Positions 1 through 12,000 of a stretch of 64,000 bases of DNA are shown in pieces; position 1 is the first letter of the stretch; every line of letters starts with the position of its first letter. The position numbers and the translations under genes are program-made. The notes beneath the pieces are model-generated. The model saw only the letters and a program-made list of their open reading frames with translations, was not told where the DNA came from and ran no database searches. Origin of the DNA: Antedon bifida (lineage: Eukaryota > Echinodermata > Crinoidea > Comatulida > Antedonidae); assembly GCA_963402885.1 (NCBI GenBank), contig OY727095.1:4531001-4595000 (forward strand), written 5' to 3'.

Positions 1-1452
1 GAGCACATTTAACATCTTTTTTTTTATTTAATTTTTTTTTTCAACCTGTATTCGATCTCGTAAATTTTATGTTTGCCGCCCTCAATTTTAAAATAAATTG
101 AATTTATATTTTCATCGCAGGTGTACAAAATGATTTGGTATGAAGTGCGTTGTTATGCAATGGTTGTGCAGGTGTAGTGGGAAAGATGGTATTGTTAGGT
201 CATTCGCGGTCAACACGCCACACTGTTAAATTTTGATTTTGTTAATCAATGTTGCTACATTGGTAGCGAAAATGTCCGATTCATGCAGATATTCTATTGT
301 AAAATGTTATTAATAAACTTTGATGGTAGTTGCTGTGTATGGCCGCAACCATCCCCAGAATAAACATGTTTTAAACAGATAGTTTGTCTTCGATGGTTTT
401 TGTATGGGGATAATGGAGAGTTAAATAAGATCAAATATAGAACATTTGCAAAGATGCCGATTTTTAGACCAATTTCGAAGCTTAGACTAATTCCGCCGCC
501 GGGCTAGGCCTTAGGTATATACGAAGTCGAGTTTTAAAGTAGAAAACCCCACCTAAAATTTTGAAGTCGCATCTGGATAGTTGAAATGTTAACATTATCA
601 TAATTATCATAGGTGATTATGTATAGTTATAAGTATAAGTGCAATTCTGGGCTCTATTTTCATTATTAGCTCTGCCCCTACCATGGTGGGCTAGTACTGG
701 AGACTTAATATTTAATTTCATACGTTAATGAATTATAGGAGCACTTTCCGATGACAAGCTCTAGTGTCCCTGGTGAGTCTTATATAGTTTGTTTCATATA
801 ATTTAAAATCATGTAAAGTGCCATTTTTTTTCGGGCGGGAACCTATGCAGCTCAATTTTTCAAAATTATCTTTGCTCAGCCCCAAGCATGGTGGGGTACT
901 GAAGATTCCTATACATGTTTGAAAAAATAAGATGTCATTTCCGGAGACCTTGCAGCTTTATTTTAAACAGTGTGATATGCCGCGCGTTGTTATGCAAATT
1001 AGTTTGTGCAGGTGTATTATGGGGAAGATGGTATGTTAGTCATTCGCGGTCAACACGCCACAATGTTAAATTTTGATGTTGTTAATCTTTACATTAGAAG
1101 ATTGTTCAAATCATGTAAATAAAACATTTTCCGGCCGGGAACCTATCAGCTCCCCTCTTTTAGTTTGCAAAAGTAATCTCGAAAAGAACTCCATGTGGAA
1201 AAGAAGCCCACCCAAGAGTGCTAAAAATGAAGGAGCACATGGGCTTCTTTTCGAGGTTTTATGGCAGTCTATTTAATGGAAAATAATGCCATGCAACTTT
1301 GTTTCTGATTTAAAAAAGGTCCACTTGTGTTAGGCCTGACATTTACAACCCTCAAAATATCTCTCTTTTAAAATAAAAGAAAAACAATATTCATTATTTT
1401 ATTTATTTATTTTTTTTTTATTTATTTTTTTTTTATTTCAAAAAAAAAAATA

Positions 1453-1528
1453 TCCGTAGTGGTTCGAACCCAATCTACTAGAGCTGAGAGCACCTAAAGC
1501 TGAGCATTACCCGTTAGGCCACAAAGTA
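1453..1528 (-). pseudogene. Degenerate tRNA-like sequence
   Basis: Read on the minus strand it has an A-box-like GTGGCCTAACGGGTAAT, a TTTAGGT loop that could hold a TAG anticodon, a long variable region and a GGTTCGAACC B box. The acceptor stem does not pair, so it is a decayed tRNA or a tRNA-derived repeat head. The same sequence occurs at about 3561-3636 in the second unit. Confidence 0.4.
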
Positions 1529-1626
1529 GTACATGACTGAACAGCTGATAATAGTCTATTTATACGTGTGTTACGTAATTCATCAGTACGTCATAACTAT
1601 CATATTAACCTTGTAACAACCAAAAT

Positions 1627-1699
1627 GATCAGTTAGCTCAGTCGCCTGAGCGTCGTGTTAACAACACGTATGTCGTGGGTTCGATTCCCACGCTGGTCG
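1627..1699 (+). tRNA. tRNA-Val(AAC)-like gene
   Basis: The 73 bases fold as a full cloverleaf: a 7-bp acceptor stem with G-T pairs (GATCAGT/GCTGGTC), a D arm with GCTC/GAGC, a seven-base anticodon loop TTAACAA giving anticodon AAC (valine), a T arm GTGGG/CCCAC with loop TTCGATT, and discriminator G. The outermost anticodon-stem pair is T-T. The B box GGTTCGATTCC is canonical. It lies in a repeated unit, so it may be a real tRNA gene amplified with the unit or the head of a tRNA-derived element. Confidence 0.6.
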
Positions 1700-2388
1700 G
1701 TGGAATAGAGTTAAAGGCATGCGGCCACTGTGTTTGGGGTTCACAGAATTATACGTCCCCCTTTCCACCACACATCATGAGGCGACAACATCAATGCATC
1801 TGGTGATGTGCTGGAAACGACCCCAAAAGGCTGTGGCAGGGCCTTAGTGCTGAGGCAGGGAGAGCACATTTAACATCTTTTTTTTTATTTAATTTTTTTT
1901 TTCAACCTGTATTCGATCTCGTAAATTTTATGTTTGCCGCCCTCAATTTTAAAATAAATTGAATTTATATTTTCATCGCAGGTGTACAAAATGATTTGGT
2001 ATGAAGTGCGTTGTTATGCAATGGTTGTGCAGGTGTAGTGGGAAAGATGGTATTGTTAGGTCATTCGCGGTCAACACGCCACACTGTTAAATTTTGATTT
2101 TGTTAATCAATGTTGCTACATTGGTAGCGAAAATGTCCGATTCATGCAGATATTCTATTGTAAAATGTTATTAATAAACTTTGATGGTAGTTGCTGTGTA
2201 TGGCCGCAACCATCCCCAGAATAAACATGTTTTAAACAGATAGTTTGTCTTCGATGGTTTTTGTATGGGGATAATGGAGAGTTAAATAAGATCAAATATA
2301 GAACATTTGCAAAGATGCCGATTTTTAGACCAATTTCGAAGCTTAGACTAATTCCGCCGCCGGGCTAGGTCTTAGGTATATACGAAGT

Positions 2389-2634
2389 TTTGTTTTGTTT
2401 TGTTTATTTACCCATAAATATAAATTATAAACATTGTAATAATATACAAATAATAATAATTATATCAAGGGAGGGCTAAAAAATAGTTAAAACTAATCAA
2501 GTTCAGCCCCTAAACATTGAAGTATAAATAGTTATATAAATAAATTAGGGCTACTTGTCTAAAATAAAATTAATATACATAAACATTTTTTTTTTTTTTT
2601 AAATACACTTTCTCTCAAATATATACAATAAGTC
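2389..2634 (-). mobile_element. Retroposon-like insertion in repeat copy 2
   Basis: This segment is in copy 2 of the tandem unit and absent from copies 1 and 3 at the same site. Its left edge is TTTTGTTTTGTTTTG, the complement of an A-rich tail, so it would be a retroposed element in minus orientation. AAG flanks both ends and may be a short target duplication. The family is not recognised. Confidence 0.6.
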
Positions 2635-3734
2635 GAGTTTTAAAGTAGAAAACCCCACCTAAAATGTTTGAAGTCGCATCTGGATAGTTGAAATTTTAAC
2701 ATTATCATAATTATCATAGGTGATTATGTATAGTTATAAGTATAAGTGCAATTCTGGGCTCTATTTTCATTATTAGCTCTGCCCCTACCATGGTGGGCTA
2801 GTACTGGAGACTTAATATTTAATTTCATACGTTAATGAATTATAGGAGCACTTTCCGATGACAAGCTCTAGTGTCCCTGGTGAGTCTTATATAGTTTGTT
2901 TCATATAATTTAAAATCATGTAAAGTGCCATTTTTTTTCGGGCGGGAACCTATGCAGCTCAATTTTTCAAAATTATCTTTGCTCAGCCCCAAGCATGGTG
3001 GGGTACTGAAGATTCCTATACATGTTTGAAAAAATAAGATGTCATTTCCGGAGACCTTGCAGCTTTATTTTAAACAGTGTGATATGCCGCGCGTTGTTAT
3101 GCAAATTAGTTTGTGCAGGTGTATTATGGGGAAGATGGTATGTTAGTCATTCGCGGTCAACACGCCACAATGTTAAATTTTGATGTTGTTAATCTTTACA
3201 TTAGAAGATTGTTCAAATCATGTAAATAAAACATTTTCCGGCCGGGAACCTATCAGCTCCCCTCTTTTAGTTTGCAAAAGTAATCTCGAAAAGAACTCCA
3301 TGTGGAAAAGAAGCCCACCGAAGAGTGCTAAAAATGAAGGAAGCACATGGGCTTCTTTTCGAGGTTTTATGGCAGTCTATTTAATGGAAAATAATGCCAT
3401 GCAACTTTGTTTCTGATTTAAAAAAAGGTCCACTTGTGTTAGGCCTGACATTTACAACCCTCAAAATATCTCTCTTTTAAAATAAAAGAAAAACAATATT
3501 CATTATTTTATTTATTTATTTTTTTTTTATTTATTTTTTTTTTATTTCAAAAAAAAAATATCCGTAGTGGTTCGAACCCAATCTACTAGAGCTGAGAGCA
3601 CCTAAAGCTGAGCATTACCCGTTAGGCCACAAAGTAGTACATGACTGAACAGCTGATAATAGTCTATTTATACGTGTATTACGTAATTCATCAGTACGTC
3701 ATAACTATCATATTAACCTTTTAACAACCAAAAT

Positions 3735-3807
3735 GATCAGTTAGCTCAGTCGCCTGAGCGTCGTGTTAACAACACGTATGTCGTGGGTTCGATTCCCACG
3801 CTGGTCG
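3735..3807 (+). tRNA. tRNA-Val(AAC)-like gene, second copy
   Basis: Identical in all cloverleaf parts to the copy at 1627 and carried in the second tandem unit. The reservation about a tRNA-derived repeat applies here too. Confidence 0.6.
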
Positions 3808-3969
3808 GTGGAATAGAGTTAAAGGCATGCGGCCACTGTGTTTGGGGTTCACAGAATTATACGTCCCCCTTTCCACCACACATCATGAGGCGACAACATC
3901 AATGCATCTGGTGATGTGCTGGAAACGACCCCAAAATGCTGTGGCAGGGCCTTAGTGCTGAGGCAGGGA

Positions 3970-4690
3970 GAGCACATTTAACATCTTTTTTTTTTATTTA
4001 ATTTTTTTTTTCAACCTGTTTTCGATCTCGTAAATTTTATGTTTGCCGCCCTCAATTTTAAAATAAATTGAATTTATATTTTCATCGCAGGTGTACGAAA
4101 TGATTTGGTATGCCGTGCGTTGTTATGCAATGGTTGTGCAGGTGTAGTGGGAAAGATGGTATTGTTAGTCATTCGCGGTCAACACGCCACACTGTTAAAT
4201 TTTGATTTTGTTAATCAATGTTGCTACATTGGTAGCGAAAATGTCCGATTCATGCAGATATTCTATTGTAAAATGTTATGAATAAACTTTGATGGTAGTT
4301 GCTGTGTATGGCCGCAACCATCCCCAGAATAAACATGTTTTAAACAGATAGTTTGTCTTCGATGGTTTTTGTATGGGGATAATGGAGAGTTAAATAAGAT
4401 CAAATATAGAACATTTGCAAAGATGCCGATTTTTAGACCAATTTCGAAGCTTAGACTAATTCCGCCGCCGGGCTAGGTCTTAGGTATATACGAAGTCGAG
4501 TTTTAAAGTAGAAAACCCCACCTAAAATTTTGAATTCGCATCTGGATAGTTGAAATTTTAACATTATCATAATTATCATAGGTGATTATGTATAGTTATA
4601 AGTATAAGTGCAATTCTGGGCTCTATTTTCATTATTAGCTCTGCCCTACCATGGTGGGCTAGTACTGGAGACTTAATATTTAATTTCATA
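3970..4690. repeat. Large tandem unit, partial copy 3
   Basis: Third copy of the unit. It matches the first ~720 bp of copies 1 and 2 and then diverges after an ATTTAATTTCATA motif, so it is truncated. From 4691 to 5174 I see only AT-rich sequence without a gene. Confidence 0.85.
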
Positions 4691-5174
4691 TTTCCATGAA
4701 TAGGTGCACTCTCCGGGGACACTAAATAAGTATTTATCTTAGACACAAACGCAAGTTATTAAAATAACTGATATGGCTTGAAACTAATTTTTATAGAGTA
4801 CCGATATTTAACATATATACCTGGAAGTTTGAAATATTTTTGAAGTATTTTCAGAAGTATTTTTCAAAATTCAAACATGATGTGGTTCCCGTAATTTCAC
4901 CTATGTTACACTGTATATAGATATACAGTACACTGTAGAGTATAGAGCATAATTATATTCTATGACACATAATCGGCGCCAATCAGCACCATAAGCATAA
5001 TATCAGGTCACAGGATTGCACAAATCAATATTTTGCAGTAATATTTAACATACGTGCATGTTTTTAAAAAATTAAATATCAGTAAAATTATAAAAATTAT
5101 CACCTAAAATTCGTCAAAGTGACGAATTAAATTCTAGTTCTCGATGTTTTTGTATGTGGCTATTTCGCTGTGCT

Positions 5175-5208
5175 CCCCCCCCCCCCCCCCCCCCCCCCAC
5201 AGGTGCCA
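5175..5208. repeat. Run of 34 cytosines
   Basis: An uninterrupted C tract (G on the other strand) directly abutting the satellite to its right. Its length is likely to vary and to be hard to assemble. Confidence 0.95.
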
Positions 5209-5955
5209 AATTGGATCCACTGGAGCACAGTGCATACGAAAATATATTGAAACTTAATTGAGTCCACTGGAGCACAGTTTAACATACGAAAAGATATTAA
5301 CATTCAATAACTTATTTCTAGTTTACATCACTGTGCTCCACTGGTACCAAATTGTGTCCACTTGAGCACAGTGTATTAACATACGAAAAGATATTTAAAC
5401 TTAAGTGACTTCAAATTAGGTGCACTTGAGCACAGTGTATTAACATACGAAAAGATATTTAAACTTAAGTGATTTCAAATTAGGTCCACTTGAGCACAGT
5501 GTATTAACATACGAAAAGATATTTAAACTTAAGTGACTTCAAATTAGGTCCACTTGAGCACAGTGTTTTAACATACGAAAAGATATTGAAACTTAAATTA
5601 CTTTATTTCTATTTTATATCACTGTGCTCCATTGGCGCCAAATTGGGTCCACTTGAGCACAGTGTATTAACATACGAAAAGATATTGAAACTTAAATGAC
5701 TTTATTTCTATTTTATATCACTGTGCTCCACTGGCGCCAAATTGTGTCCACTTGAGCACAGTGTATTAACATACGAAAAGATATTGAAACTTAAATTACT
5801 TTATGTCTATTTTATATCACTGTGCTCCACTGGCGCCAAATTGGGTCCACTTGAGCACAGTGTAACATACGAAAAGATATTGAAACTTAAATGACTTTAT
5901 TTCTATTTTATATCACTGTGCTCCACTGGCGCCAAATTGTGTCCACTTGAGCAGT
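5209..5955. repeat. Hairpin-forming satellite array
   Basis: Tandem units of about 99 bp and a shorter form of about 64 bp. Each has GAGCACAGTG followed by a CATACGAAAAGATATT block; the long form also has CACTGTGCTC, the complement of the first motif, so each long unit can fold back. The array ends about 135 bp upstream of the CCHCR1-like start codon. Confidence 0.9.
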
Positions 5956-6091
5956 TACCGTAGTACAATTTCTATTATTGAAGTTAATAAAGGCATAAAT
6001 GGCGCTTCGTAGAAAATAGAAAAATAGAGGATGCTCCAGTCGCCAGAATGACGCTCTGAATATACCTCGATCATCACAACATCAAAATAAC

Positions 6092-9000
6092 ATGGCGGGT
6101 AACTTAAAACCTCCGTCCTATTTTTCACGTCCTATTACAACAAAAGAACAGCAGGGTGGTAAATAATTTAATTTATATATTTGATTATAGTATTCTTGAT
6201 TTCTTAATTCCGAATAGAGCGTGTAAAGCCTGTAGGCCTACCCTTTCACATCATTTTATTAACTAGGCCTAGGCCTAGCTCTAGCCTAGAGTCTAGGTAG
6301 GCTAGGCTAGGCTAGCTACTACGCCTAGGTAGACCTAGCTAGCCTCTAGACTAGCCTAGGCCTAAACTAGGCCCTAGCTAGCTACTTAGCTAGGCCTACC
6401 TAGATTAGGTAGGCTAGACCTACTAGGCCTAGCCTACCCATAATAATTGATACCTACCTAGCTAAGTTAAAGTAGGATAAGGCCTAGTAGGCTAGTAAAC
6501 TATAGTAGGCCCTAGGTCTACTGAAAGTTTGAGATGATTTGCAATTACAAAAGGATAGTATAATCATAGTGCACACTTCACTGATACTTAGCTAGTCTTT
6601 ATAGTTAGTTGCAAGAAAGATATGCTTTAGGCCTATTATTGTTGCCAATAAAACAACATGAATATGACATCATGCAACAATGGCAATATTCATCATAATT
6701 AATTGTCTTTTAATTCCATTGCGGCAATGTCAAAATAATAATTTTCACTTGGATAGATAAAATTAAAGGACCTGAGCTAATCCCTCCATCATTATTTCAA
6801 AAGTCAAAGCAGAAGGCTGCTCAGAATGTGTGCCCAAACATACCACCTGTATCACGAGAAACAAAAGATGCAGCAGTTAGTGTAAATCAACATAGCATAC
6901 AGGATGAAGAGGTGAAAGGTCAAACTGAAACAACAAGTGACCCTCACATGATGACCATCCCACAACTGTCTCACTTGAAAGAGCTATCTGAAGCAACTAA
7001 AGCAATCATTGAACTAAACAAAGAAAACGTAAAACTACGGTAGGTGACAAGCATTTAACAAGTTAACATTTTTACATTGCAAGATTCTTATTTTGGTGGT
7101 CTATGCTTTATTTCACTGATGCAATTATGTGGGCAATTATAAAGGTTGTTCTTATATCTTTACTTTTAAAGTTGATTGATCATTACTGCTACATATGTAC
7201 TAGTACCTGCTGTTCCTAAATATTTTATTTTGTTTATGACAGTTTAGAGATAAGTCTCCTGGAGAGGCCAGGTAGCCACATAGACGTTAAGGCTAGTAGT
7301 TAATAAAGCGGCTTCCCCCTTAAATAATCACAAAGACAAAAATATACACAAGATACTCAACACAAACAAAGTCTTATTACAAGTCTTTGTGAGTGGAGTT
7401 GTTCTATCATGAGAAAAAAAATCCTGGCATCTGACAGGATTTGAACCCAAGGGCCTGGGAATGGTAGCCGAGCATCTAAACTACCAAGGTACAACTCCAC
7501 TCATAATTCTTAAATACTTTTGTTTGTTTTATCTTTTGTAGTTCTAAGGTTGAGGAAGATGAAGGTGCACATAAATTACAGGTAGTTTTCAAATCTTCAT
7601 ATTAAGATAATTTCGCATTAATTGGCCCATCTGGTATGAAATAGATTTAGGGGAGCAGCATTCTTGAAAAAACTAAAGGTTCATTTTGAGTGAAAAAATG
7701 GGTGTGCATAAATCTACTAGAATTTATTTTTATTTATGCTTTCAGAAAGAAAGATACAGAACACCTTCAGAGCTGAGACCACCAATTTTTTTGGAGCCTA
7801 GGCCCGACCCCTACCACCACACCAATGTATTTCCAATGCAGCACACCTCCGAGATAATTACAAAACAAGCAACTGAAATCGGACAACTAAAGGCCGAGAT
7901 ACAGACCCTTACGGGACAATACCAACAACAGATACAAGAATTGAAAACTTGTGTGCAAGAGAATGAGAGAGAGAATATCACGGTTGCTAGGCAACGGGAA
8001 GCTAGGCTTAAACAGAATGTCGAAGGTCATGTTAAAGAGGTACAGTTGAAATGTAGTTTTAAATGTTCTCAGTATAATTCCAATCATTTTGATATACATA
8101 AACCCCTCCCCCAGTAACTCCCTAATACCCCCAGCACACATTCTGCACTCATTGATTTTTGTATGTATAGTTTAAAACCTTCCCAGTACAACCATAAACC
8201 CTCTGATGATTTTCAAATGCAGTTTATTACATTCCCAGTACAATTTTAATACTTCAATACTCCTCTGAATCACCAACCCACTCTCGAGGAAGATTAAAAT
8301 AGTTTAAAACCTCCCTAGTAAAATTCGGGTCATTTTGACTATATACCCCCAGCCTCACCAAAGTTATAAAATATTTTACCTCATACATTCGTACCATGGT
8401 ATGATAACAATTTGTTAAACTCTGTCTACACTATCACACTTTATGTGAACAAAAAATGTGATTTGCCCATAATTAATATGGACATGATGATGTCCATATA
8501 TACACTATACACTATATTTGGTCATATCACTACCATATTTAGACACATCACACTTTTTTTGTCAAACTAGTTTGATAGTGTAGACATAAAGCTCTGTCTA
8601 CACTATGAAACTTTATGTGATAAAACATTGTGATGTGCCCATATATGAACATGATGATGTCATATCACTACTATACTTGGGCATATCACTGCCATATTTG
8701 GACACATCACACTTTTAGACATAACTTTACATTTACTCTAATAGATTGAACACCTAAGAAAAATGAGCATTCAGAAACAGAATCAACTTGAAGAAACAAT
8801 TAAAACACAGTCTATTGAATTAGAAAAAAGCCATGCCACTTTGAAACACATGAGTCATCAAAAATCAGATTTAGAAAAGTTACTAGAATCAACAGAATCT
8901 CAATATAAGGAACAACTTAGGTGAGACAAAAAATGTTATTTTATCAGGCTTAATAGCATTTTTATCTTTTCTGTATGAATCTATTTTTATGCATTTGAAT

Positions 9001-12000
9001 TCAATTCTATTCATAGATTCAGTAGTAGATTTGCTTAAACTACTTTGTGAAGTTCACATGCGCTAATATTTTCTACTCATTTTATTCCTCTGCCTGTAAA
9101 AGATACATTATTATTATATTAAGCCTAAAGCTCTGTCTACACTATCAAACTTTATGTGACATAACAATTTGATGTGGCCATATATGGACATGATGATGTC
9201 ATATCACTACCATATTTAAGCATATCACTACCATATTTGGGTACATCACACTTTTTTTCTCAAACTAGTTTGATAGTGTAGACAGACCTTTAGTAACATT
9301 CAATGTTACTCAAACTTTAAATGTGAAGGCAATATGTTTTACTGCAATTTTACTTTCTTTATTTAGTGTTTCAAGTCTTGACTAAACTTTTTAACCTAAT
9401 GTTTATTCCCTTCTAGAGAAAGTGAAAATCAATCGGCCGAATTAAAGGAACAAGTTAAAAGATTACAGACTTACATGAATGATTCATTTACGTCAAACAA
9501 GACGACAGCTACCTGGCAAATAGAGAAGCAACGATACAACCAACAGATCAAGGTACTAAATCTTCCCTTCAAGTGCGCTGCTTTTTTCCTCACTTTCTCT
9601 ATTCTCTGCCACCTACACGTTATCTGTAATCCCTAAAGCTCTGTCAAACTATCAAATTTTATGTGACAAAAAAGTGTGATGTGCCCAAGTATGGACATGA
9701 TCACTACCATATTTAAACTGTTATTTTATTATATTATATTTTTTTTTTGGTGTAATTTTAGAGCCTTGAAAAGGAACTCTCAAGTCTAAAAACCAGCTTA
9801 GAATTAACCAACCTAAGACTGACATCAGCCACTGAAATTCAAGCTATCCAGGACGTTGAACTTTCTAAGGTATGCTTGTTCAAATACTTGTAAACCGGTA
9901 TTTTTTTTCACAATAGTTGAAATTATATTCTGATTTTAGCAAATAACCTTTCTATAGTATAAGTTTTAAGTACTGAGATTTAAAAATGCACTCTGAAACT
10001 GAGTGAAGTACTTGGCATAATATATCAGGGAAAACTATATTCGGAGAGCGAGGGCTCAATACTTGTATTAATGTTAAAAGAATATAGAGGGCATGCTATT
10101 ATATCTAATATGGAAGATACAGGAAAGTCAGATTGTAATATAATAAGCTTTTGTGATGTGACCAATACTATAATATCAATTTTCATGAAAATCAATAGGC
10201 ATATTCTGTAAGAATATACCTATGTACACTGCAATTTTCAGAATGATAACTTGAAAATTGTAGATGCTATCTTGGTAAAAAATAAACAAAGCAAACTAGA
10301 ATTTTGCCAGGTAATAAACACGCTGTTACTATACTTTACAGGAGTCTGATGAAACTTGCACAAAAATGGAGAATATTTTGACAAAATGGCGAGAGAATGT
10401 CTTCAAACTAATGGTACAGAGAAAGTCACAAGACTTGGTAATGAAGAGGAATGATCACAACCACAAAATAATGGTAAAGGAATGTACTGTATGATTTTGT
10501 ATTTAAAATGGTTATGGTTGAATGTTAAAGTTTATATTTTCTTATTTGGTCATTTGTATAAAGCTCTGTCTACACTATCAAACTGATGATGATGATGTCA
10601 TTTCATTACCATGTTTAACTTTAAGCATATAACTACCATATTTGGGCACATCACACTCACATAGTTCGATAGTGTGGACAGAGCTTAAGATAGGAGAGGG
10701 TATTATTTCATATTGTAACCAAGCATCCAATTCAACTTTGGAACTTTTGTTATGTACATGATTAAATCTGTCTGTGGTTTTTGACTTACCACATTCAGCA
10801 TTTGTTTAACAGTAATTTAGTTTGCATTTTTTTTTAAGGTTGACGATATGCAGGCAAAGCTTCATAGTCTAAACAATGAAATGGAAATTGTCAAACACAA
10901 GATCAGTGACAGCCAGGCAGAGTTGCAAATACAACTTAATAGAAATAAGGTAACAATTACAAAAATGACATTTTCGAAACCCAACAAAGTGTCCACATAA
11001 TAAAGGTGTTCACTGAATGTGTTGACTGTAATGTTTAACATTGTTGCTTCCTCTGCATAAGGGGTGCCCTCTGAATAAGGGGTCCTCCAATGATGAGTTC
11101 TACCATAGCACAATCTAACAAAAGGAGGCTGAGCTCAAAGGGTTTATCTGTGGCTGCAACACAGAGAACATGTACATAGTAATTAAGGTCTTTTTATTTT
11201 TATTGGTGTTTTCCTTTGAGCACTTTCTTACTGAAAAGCAACTTTCAGTTGAGTTAAGTATCCGTGATTAAATAAAGCTTATTATTATTATTATTATTAT
11301 AGTACTGTTGGTATTTGTCGCAGCCAGACATACGATCAAAGGACTTTTAGAAGTTCCTATCTTGGCAAGGCGAACTTAGTCTCTCTTTAGAATGTCTTGG
11401 TTCTACTGTATGTTTAGAAAGGTATAAGATGAATGAAAATTTAATTTGAATTTCTTAAATATTTTTCCACAGGATCTCGAAGAAGAGTTGATCTCATCAC
11501 AAGAGGTCGCTGTTGTACTGGATCAACGTTTAGAAGAGTCTGTGCGAGCGAATCAACACATTTTATCTTTAGTTGACAGGTATGCTATTATTCTATTGTG
11601 ATTTGATAATGTCTTTTTAGGATAATAATGTGTGATTATGATGTGATGATTATGATCGATTGATCATGAAACATTTATTTCCAAAAAAAATGGTAGCGTC
11701 ACCTAGAAAGCAAATGCTTGTATCAGGAACGCCATAACAAAACAGACAAAAATAAACAAAAAAATAAATATATATCACAGAAATGAAAATAACGTAAGAG
11801 TAGATGCAATGGGAGGGCTTCCAGAAACGGCTTGGTCAGATGTGGTTATGATATGAAATACTGATTATGTGTGATTGACAATGATTAAAATGATGTGTTC
11901 TGGTACTGTGGTTATCATACAAGTATGATGTGTGGTAATGATTAAGTGATAATGATTATGATACTAATATAATTGATTATTATTCAACATACAGTCATGT

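Larger units (their letters stand above)
1..1861. repeat. Large tandem unit, copy 1
   Basis: First copy of a long direct repeat, nearly identical to 1862-3969. It holds T- and A-rich tracts, short sub-repeats with CCATGGTGGG cores near 680 and 890, a degenerate minus-strand tRNA-like sequence near 1453 and a tRNA-like gene at 1627. The unit boundary is arbitrary because the array starts outside the window. Short open frames inside (for example 1073-1276) change length between copies and look non-coding. Confidence 0.9.
1862..3969. repeat. Large tandem unit, copy 2
   Basis: Second copy of the unit. It differs from copy 1 by few substitutions and by an insertion of about 245 bp at 2389-2634, which accounts for its greater length. 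The near identity of the rest points to a recent duplication. Confidence 0.9.

Noticed and set aside
1073-1276. 67- and 78-codon frames repeated at 1073 and 3180
   Set aside because: They lie in the tandem unit, change length by small indels between copies and show no protein features, so they are chance frames.
5209-5955. CRISPR-like array
   Set aside because: Units are contiguous with no unique spacers and the setting is a eukaryotic nuclear genome, so it is a satellite.
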